NCBI GenBank assembly: GCA_959601495.1
Contig: CAUGPT010000038.1
Location: 1-17,849 of the forward strand
Length of the DNA: 17,849 nt
Direction of reading: 5' to 3'
Source of the DNA: Avispirillum sp959601495
GTDB lineage: Bacteria > Bacillota > Clostridia > Oscillospirales > CAG-272
Shown here: positions 13,452 to 17,849 of the stretch, one piece after another
Layout of the letters: each line of letters starts with the position of its first letter
Numbering within the stretch: the stretch's first letter is position 1
The notes under the pieces: generated by a model
Databases searched by the model: none
The model's input: the letters and a program-made list of their open reading frames with translations, nothing else
What the model was told of the DNA's origin: nothing
Translations under genes and position numbers: made by a program

Positions 13452-15503
13452 ATGGATCAAAGTCTTTCCCCGTTGTTTACTCCCTGGAAAATCGGAAACT
13501 GTGAAATCAAAAACCGTTTTGTTCTCACCAGCATGGGCGGAACGGATCTGTTCGGCTGGATGGAAAAGAACCATTTTGACAAGGACGGCGCGCGTTTTAT
13601 TATGGAAGTCGCCAAGAACGATGCGGGTCTGGTTATGCCCGGCTGTCAGCCGGTCTACAACCCCATGTTCGGCCAGTGGCTGCATAAGAACAAGAAAATG
13701 TTCGCCGATCTCAAAAAATGGATGCCGGAATTTCACAAGACCGGCGCAAAACTCTTTGTACAGCTTACGGCTGGTTTCGGCCGTTCCTTTACCATCAGCA
13801 AGATGATGGAGGACCTCTACACCAACAAATTCCTGCGCGTTGTCAGCAAGCCTTTTATGGATCTCGACAAGATCACCGCAACAGCCAGCCCTTCTCCGAA
13901 CCGCTGGTCGGACAAGGTGCCCTCGCGGGAAATGACGGTTGAAGAAATTCACCGCTTTGTCGATGCCTTCGCGCAGAGCGCGAAGCTTTTGAAGGATGCG
14001 GGCGTGGACGGCGTTGAGGTCCATGCCGTGCACGAAGGCTATCTTCTCGACCAGTTTACTCTGCTGTATGTCAACAAACGCACGGACGAATACGGCGGTT
14101 CGTTTGAAAACCGTTATCGTTTTGCGGTAGAGATCGTGCAGGCTATCAAAAAAGCCTGCGGCAATGATTTCCCCGTTTCTCTGCGCTACAGTGTGCTTTC
14201 TAAGACCAAAGGCTTCCGCCGCGGCGCTCTGCCCGGCGAGGAATATACCGAGGCGGGCCGTGATATGGCGGAGTCCGAACGCGCCGCAAAGTACCTACAG
14301 GATGCGGGCTATGACTGCCTGAACTGTGACAACGGCACCTATGATGCCTGGTACTGGGCGCATCCGCCGGTATATATGCCTGAAAACTGCAATCTCGCCG
14401 ATGTTGAGCATATTAAAAAATTTGTAGATATTCCCGTAATTTGCGCCGGACGGTTGGATCCCCGCACGGCGGCGGAATCCATCGCAGCAGGAACGCTTGA
14501 CGGTGCCGGCTTTGCCCGCCCCTTCCTTGCCGACCAGCATTGGATCGTCAAACTGAAGGAAGGCAGAGAAGAGGATATCCGTCCGTGTATTCTCTGTCAC
14601 AACGGCTGCTTCAATATGTGTCACTACAAAGGCGTTCCGAACGATCAGGATCTTTCGGACAGCCTGCATCTTGCCCGCTGCGCCGTCAATGCGGAAACCA
14701 TGCAGTGGAACAAGCATTATATCCGTAAAACCGCATCTCCCAAAACGGTACATATCATCGGCGGCGGTATCGGCGGTATGGAGAGCGCCCGCGTGCTCAA
14801 ACTGCGCGGACATCATCCGGTCATTCATGAAAAGAGCGGCGAACTCGGCGGCGCATTCATCGCGGCAGGTGCCGAATCCTATAAGGGCAAGCTGCGCGAT
14901 CTGCTTGCATGGTACCGCCGCCAAATGACGGAAATGGAAATTGAAGTTCATCTGAACGATGAAGTAAAGGATGTTTCGGCATTCAAGGGATGTCCCGTCA
15001 TTGTCGCCACCGGCGCAACGCCGCGCATTCTGCGTCGTGTTTCCGGATACGAAAAGATGATCGAGGCATGTGAATACCTCCTCGGCGCGCCGACCGGAGA
15101 AACCGTTGCCGTCATCGGCGGCGGTCTGACCGGCTCGGAGATAGCCTACGAACTTGCCCTGCAGGGCAAGAAGCCCGTGATCGTTGAAATGAAGGATGAT
15201 CTGGTCAGTCAGAAGGGCGTCTGTCTCGCTAATTCTTCCTATCTGCGTGAGTGGTTTGATTTGCACAAGGTGCCTGTCTATCTTCAGACAGCCCTGAAAG
15301 AGGTGCGCGACGGCAGCATTCTCTGCACCGATAAGGACGGAAAAGAGCTGGAGATCCCCTGCGACAGCGTGATCTCCTGCGCAGGCTACATTCCTGCCCC
15401 GCTGCCGGAGGCAGGAAAGGCTCGTCTTGTCGGTGACTGCCGCAGTGTCGGAAATCTGCGCACCGTCGTTTGGGATGCCTATGAAGCGGCAATGAAGATC
15501 TAG
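13452..15503 (+). CDS. Old Yellow Enzyme-family enoate reductase (FMN, Fe-S, FAD/NAD(P) domains)
   Basis: A 683-residue cytoplasmic oxidoreductase of the 2-enoate / 2,4-dienoyl-CoA reductase type, also home to BaiCD and BaiH. Residues 1-370 form the FMN TIM barrel with the active-site segment HAVHEGYLLDQF (His191, His194) and TDEYGGSFENRYRF. An Fe-S motif with Cys379, 382, 386, 390 and Cys410 follows. Two dinucleotide-binding folds are then visible: HIIGGGIGGMESA (about 434-446) and AVIGGGLTGSEIA (553-565). Electrons would pass from NAD(P)H via FAD and Fe-S to FMN, then to an activated C=C bond. The start has AAAGGAGG 9 bases upstream. It is the first gene of an operon with AcnX. The substrate is unknown. 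Confidence 0.92.
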   Translation: MDQSLSPLFTPWKIGNCEIKNRFVLTSMGGTDLFGWMEKNHFDKDGARFIMEVAKNDAGLVMPGCQPVYNPMFGQWLHKNKKMFADLKKWMPEFHKTGAKLFVQLTAGFGRSFTISKMMEDLYTNKFLRVVSKPFMDLDKITATASPSPNRWSDKVPSREMTVEEIHRFVDAFAQSAKLLKDAGVDGVEVHAVHEGYLLDQFTLLYVNKRTDEYGGSFENRYRFAVEIVQAIKKACGNDFPVSLRYSVLSKTKGFRRGALPGEEYTEAGRDMAESERAAKYLQDAGYDCLNCDNGTYDAWYWAHPPVYMPENCNLADVEHIKKFVDIPVICAGRLDPRTAAESIAAGTLDGAGFARPFLADQHWIVKLKEGREEDIRPCILCHNGCFNMCHYKGVPNDQDLSDSLHLARCAVNAETMQWNKHYIRKTASPKTVHIIGGGIGGMESARVLKLRGHHPVIHEKSGELGGAFIAAGAESYKGKLRDLLAWYRRQMTEMEIEVHLNDEVKDVSAFKGCPVIVATGATPRILRRVSGYEKMIEACEYLLGAPTGETVAVIGGGLTGSEIAYELALQGKKPVIVEMKDDLVSQKGVCLANSSYLREWFDLHKVPVYLQTALKEVRDGSILCTDKDGKELEIPCDSVISCAGYIPAPLPEAGKARLVGDCRSVGNLRTVVWDAYEAAMKI

Positions 15504-15520
15504 GAAAGGAACGGACAGCA

Positions 15521-16813
15521 ATGGAATATAAAATGAAACTCACACCCGAGCAGCAGGAGATCCTGAACGGCTCACGCGGTGAAACCATGGCAAAGGTTAT
15601 GCAGACACTCATCCGTTACGGCGAACTGTTCGGTGCGGATGAAATGGTGCCTGTAACCGGAAAGTATAACCATCTGGTGACCTCCTTCGGCCTCAAAGCC
15701 CTCGGTCCGGTTTATCATCTGATGGAGCAACTGCTTGATGCCGGTGCGGTTTCCGCGCAGAAGTTTTCCGCAGACCCGCGGCCGCTGGACCCGAATGTCC
15801 CCAGCAGTTTTTTGCAGAACTTTGTGTTCAATCATTTCATGTATACGCGGCAGGACTACTATGAAAAGCAGCTTGGCAAACTCGGTCTGATGGATCCGGA
15901 TGCCTTCACCTGCACCTGTTATATGGATGAAGTCGGCAACACGCCCGGCTTCGGGGAAGTCCTTTCGTGGTCGGAATCATCGGCGGTGGTTTATGCGAAC
16001 TCCGTGCTCGGCGCGCGCTGCAACCGCAATTCCGGCATTATTGACCTGATGGGCTCTATCGTCGGCTATGTTCCGTCTTTCGGATTTTTGAAGGATGAAG
16101 GACGGCGCGCAAGCTGGATCGTCGAGGTCCGCACAACGAAGAAACCGGAGGCACAGCTGCTCGGTTCCGCCATCGGAATGAAGGTCATGGAGGATGTGCC
16201 CTTTATCCGCGGTCTCGACCGGTGGCTTGGCGTAACGCTGGACGATGCCGCCAAGACCTATCTGAAGGATTTCGGCGCGGCGACTGCTTCAAACGGCGCC
16301 GTCGGCCTGTACCATGTGGAAAACATCACTCCGGAGGCAGTCAAATACGGACAGACACTTGTGCGGGATGACGCGCAGGTTTATGTGATCGATGATGCCG
16401 AACTTCAGCGTGTCTATGACAGCTACCCCGTGATCTGGAAAAAGAAGGACGCCAAGCCGAAGCTCTGCTTCATGGGCTGCCCGCATATGAGCCTCGAGCA
16501 ACTGATCTCCTGGACGCAGCGCGTAGAGGAAGGCCTGAAAGCCGCCGGCAACAGCCGCGTGGTCATTCCCACAGTATTTACCGCGGCACCTGCCGTGCTG
16601 AAAAAATTTCAGGGCACGCCCTATGCCGCACGTCTGGAAAAAACCGGTGTCATTACAAGCTATATCTGCCCGCTGATGTACATGAATAACCCGCTCAGCA
16701 CCAGTATGCCGGTGATCACCTCCAGCAATAAACTGCGCACCTACACAAGCGCGCGCTACTACACCGACGATGAGATTCTTGAGCAGATCACCAAAGGAGG
16801 AAGCAAGGCATGA
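15521..16813 (+). CDS. Aconitase X (AcnX, DUF521) large/catalytic subunit
   Basis: A 430-residue protein. The AcnX core is visible as TCTCYMDEVGNTPGFGE (Cys131, Cys133) followed by WSESSAVVYANSVLGAR (150-166). C-terminal cysteines in MGCPHMS (Cys320) and ICPLMY (Cys383) are candidates, with an earlier Cys, for Fe-S ligands. Characterised AcnX enzymes are dehydratases: cis-3-hydroxy-L-proline dehydratase in bacteria and mevalonate 5-phosphate dehydratase in archaea. Here the two subunits are separate genes. ATG 15521 has AAAGGA 10 bases upstream and starts 17 bases after the reductase stop. The end overlaps the small-subunit start by four bases. Its enoate reductase partner suggests a different substrate. 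Confidence 0.9.
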   Translation: MEYKMKLTPEQQEILNGSRGETMAKVMQTLIRYGELFGADEMVPVTGKYNHLVTSFGLKALGPVYHLMEQLLDAGAVSAQKFSADPRPLDPNVPSSFLQNFVFNHFMYTRQDYYEKQLGKLGLMDPDAFTCTCYMDEVGNTPGFGEVLSWSESSAVVYANSVLGARCNRNSGIIDLMGSIVGYVPSFGFLKDEGRRASWIVEVRTTKKPEAQLLGSAIGMKVMEDVPFIRGLDRWLGVTLDDAAKTYLKDFGAATASNGAVGLYHVENITPEAVKYGQTLVRDDAQVYVIDDAELQRVYDSYPVIWKKKDAKPKLCFMGCPHMSLEQLISWTQRVEEGLKAAGNSRVVIPTVFTAAPAVLKKFQGTPYAARLEKTGVITSYICPLMYMNNPLSTSMPVITSSNKLRTYTSARYYTDDEILEQITKGGSKA

Positions 16814-17256
16814 AAAAGACTTTTCAAGGCAGAGTTGTCGCAGCAGGACATGTGACCGCCCCGGCGCTGGTTTCCCACGGCGGACTGAACACACTTGCGT
16901 CCTTCCAGAAGGCGCTGCAATTCGGCGATAAGAAAGCCACCTGCGGCGACCAGAACAACCCCGATCTTTACGGAAAACAGATGCTGGGCAAGGCACTGTG
17001 CCTGCCGCGCACCATCGGCTCGACGACGGGCGGCCTGGTGCTGTACTGCGCCTGCTCTATGGGGCGCAGCCCGGCGTGTATGCTTTTTTCCGAACCCATT
17101 GATTCGCTTGCCGCTGCCGGAGCAATTCTCTCCGATGTGTGGCTTGAAGGCGAAAATATGCCGGTCATTGACAATCTGGGCGAAGAGTTTCTCGCCTATG
17201 TCAAGGATGGTATGAATATCACCGTTTCCGATGACGGTACGGTAACGGTTGAGTAA
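16810..17256 (+). CDS. Aconitase X small/swivel subunit (DUF126)
   Basis: A 148-residue protein forming the swivelling beta-barrel partner of AcnX. Family features are the N-terminal GRVVAAGHVTAPALVS, CGDQNNPDLYGKQMLGKALC in the middle, and the catalytic loop LPRTIGSTTGGLVL with Ser71, matching the usual GxxSxxS/GSSTG loop. SEPIDSLAAAGAILSDVW near the C-terminus also matches the domain. It would close over the large subunit to complete the active site. ATG overlaps the large-subunit stop (ATGA), and AAAGGAGG lies upstream, so the pair should be made in a fixed ratio. A strong terminator follows 15 bases after the stop. Confidence 0.9.
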   Translation: MKKTFQGRVVAAGHVTAPALVSHGGLNTLASFQKALQFGDKKATCGDQNNPDLYGKQMLGKALCLPRTIGSTTGGLVLYCACSMGRSPACMLFSEPIDSLAAAGAILSDVWLEGENMPVIDNLGEEFLAYVKDGMNITVSDDGTVTVE

Positions 17257-17271
17257 AGAATAAACAACAGA

Positions 17272-17311
17272 AAAGAAGCCGTCCCGATCCGGGGATCGGG
17301 ACGGCTTCTTT
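17272..17311 (+). terminator. Intrinsic terminator of the reductase-AcnX operon
   Basis: A perfect 19-bp stem (17272-17290 with 17293-17311), starting AAAGAAGCC and ending GGCTTCTTT. It lies just after the AcnX small-subunit stop. Confidence 0.9.
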
Positions 17312-17332
17312 CGCACTGTATGAAATCATTGA

Positions 17333-17360
17333 AAAAGCACTTGCAGCAGCAAGTGCTTTT
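17333..17360. terminator. Second hairpin downstream, possible terminator
   Basis: AAAAGCACTTGC (17333-17344) pairs with GCAAGTGCTTTT (17349-17360), loop AGCA. On minus it lies directly after the tRNA-Ser fragment, where a tRNA terminator would be expected, with a following T run. Confidence 0.7.
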
Positions 17361-17362
17361 CG

Positions 17363-17422
17363 TGGCGGAGAGGGAGGGATTCGTACCCATGTGCGCTTGC
17401 TCGCAAACTGATTTCGAGTCAA
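17363..17422 (-). pseudogene. 3' fragment of tRNA-Ser(CGA), probable attachment-site scar
   Basis: On minus the segment reads as the 3' part of a serine tRNA. It has an anticodon arm with loop CTCGAAA (anticodon CGA at 17416-17414), a long variable arm (TGCG/CGCA stem, the class II hallmark), a T arm, and the acceptor strand ending CTCTCCGCCA at 17363. The 5' half (acceptor 5' strand and D arm) is missing; the bases to the right do not complement CCTCTCC. The T loop reads TACGAAT instead of TTCGAAT and only three T-stem pairs survive, so it has decayed. Such fragments typically mark the far end of an element integrated into a tRNA gene. Confidence 0.75.
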
Positions 17423-17470
17423 GTGGTAAAAACCGAACTTGGCGGAATTTGACGGAAGATAAAGACGATA

Positions 17471-17510
17471 AAGAGAACCCTGAAAACACCGATGTTTAAA
17501 GGGTTCTCTT
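17471..17510 (-). terminator. Hairpin with 11-bp stem
   Basis: 17471-17481 pairs with 17500-17510 and an inner AAACA/TGTTT stem closes a CCGA loop. On minus it is followed by a T-rich stretch, consistent with a terminator for a transcript entering from the right. No gene is seen there. Confidence 0.6.
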
Positions 17511-17572
17511 CAGTTTTCATCAAAAAATCGAGCGAAAATCAGGGGCTGAAAGTCTTCTCCAATTTTGCCGAG

Positions 17573-17610
17573 TTCTAATGGATTTTAGAAAAAGTCTATT
17601 AGAATTTTTT
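17573..17610 (+). terminator. Hairpin followed by six Ts
   Basis: TTCTAATGGA (17573-17582) pairs with TCTATTAGAA (17595-17604) with one G-T pair, then TTTTTT (17605-17610). This is terminator-like on plus, yet no gene ends just upstream. Confidence 0.5.
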
Positions 17611-17849
17611 ATAGAACTACGCCTATTTTTACTCCAAAATCACCTGTTTGGCAGTGCTTGAAAAGCACCGGTTATGCCGAACCGCACCAAAAGTCGTGTA
17701 GGTTAATTCGTTTCAAAAAGTTGATTTCCACAGAGTTTTCACTTTTTCACTCTTGAAAGTGAAAATTCATTTTAAACACTGATAACACATATCTTCGACT
17801 AAAATAGAAGATTTATTCATTTTAGCTGGGGGTTCCATCTCTTTACTTT
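17611..17849. other. AT-rich non-coding tail with several short inverted repeats
   Basis: No credible coding sequence is seen on either strand. Short inverted repeats include GTGCTT/AAGCAC and CGGTT/AACCG near 17655-17690, TTTTCACT/AGTGAAAA near 17740-17768, and CTAAAAT/ATTTTAG near 17798-17826. Composition is visibly more AT-rich than the rest of the window. It may be the terminal non-coding part of an integrated element. Confidence 0.5.

Noticed and set aside
3058..15503. Bile acid 7-dehydroxylation (bai) cluster, from the bile salt hydrolase and BaiCD-like reductase
   Set aside because: The two genes are about 9 kb apart in separate units, other bai genes are absent, and the reductase is linked to AcnX instead.
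14295..15521. Open frame of 408 codons on minus opposite the enoate reductase
   Set aside because: The reductase has clear flavin, Fe-S and Rossmann motifs on plus; the antisense frame shows none.
17363..17422. Functional tRNA-Ser
   Set aside because: The 5' half is missing and the T stem and T loop carry disrupting changes.

Overview
The window looks like chromosome of an anaerobic, probably gut-associated member of the Clostridia. The evidence is strong GGAGG-type ribosome binding sites, clear sigma-A promoters, a bile salt hydrolase, and an hcp / iron-sulfur protein / Crp-Fnr regulator cluster typical of anaerobic Firmicutes. This placement is an inference from gene content; no rRNA or other phylogenetic marker is present.

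Layout. 1-395 holds hairpin-rich extragenic repeats, including a cloverleaf-like palindrome, ahead of dapA (+). dapA converges on a MATE efflux gene (-), and the two share a bidirectional terminator. The MATE gene has a consensus promoter and a terminator hairpin inside its leader, overlapped by an in-frame upstream start codon. From 3058 to 8702 all genes are on the minus strand: bile salt hydrolase, a C-terminal remnant of an MFS transporter, a serine hydrolase with one in-frame TAA, a small membrane-protein gene broken by a 67-bp palindrome, a cytidine-deaminase-like protein, a DUF3795 protein, a GNAT acetyltransferase, an isoprenylcysteine-methyltransferase-like membrane protein and a TetR regulator. 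The three adjacent broken genes (4110-5642) mark a decaying stretch.

8950-12050 is a nitrosative-stress module: frdX-hcp on minus and a divergent HcpR-type Crp/Fnr regulator on plus. Between them lies a palindrome centred at -41.5 from the inferred frdX start site. A nitrilase-superfamily amidohydrolase (-) follows. A roughly 500-bp gap then carries three 41-bp tandem repeats and two divergent promoters.

13452-17256 is the most interesting part: a tight three-gene operon with a large Old Yellow Enzyme/enoate reductase (flavin, Fe-S and NAD(P) domains) and the large and small subunits of an aconitase-X (AcnX) dehydratase. Dehydration followed by C=C reduction would remove a hydroxyl group from an unidentified substrate. 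Codon choice here (few ATA codons) differs from the left part of the window.

The right end (17257-17849) has no gene I can support. It contains two terminator hairpins, a decayed 3' fragment of tRNA-Ser(CGA) that looks like an attachment-site scar, and AT-rich hairpin-laden DNA that may be the edge of an integrated element continuing beyond the window.
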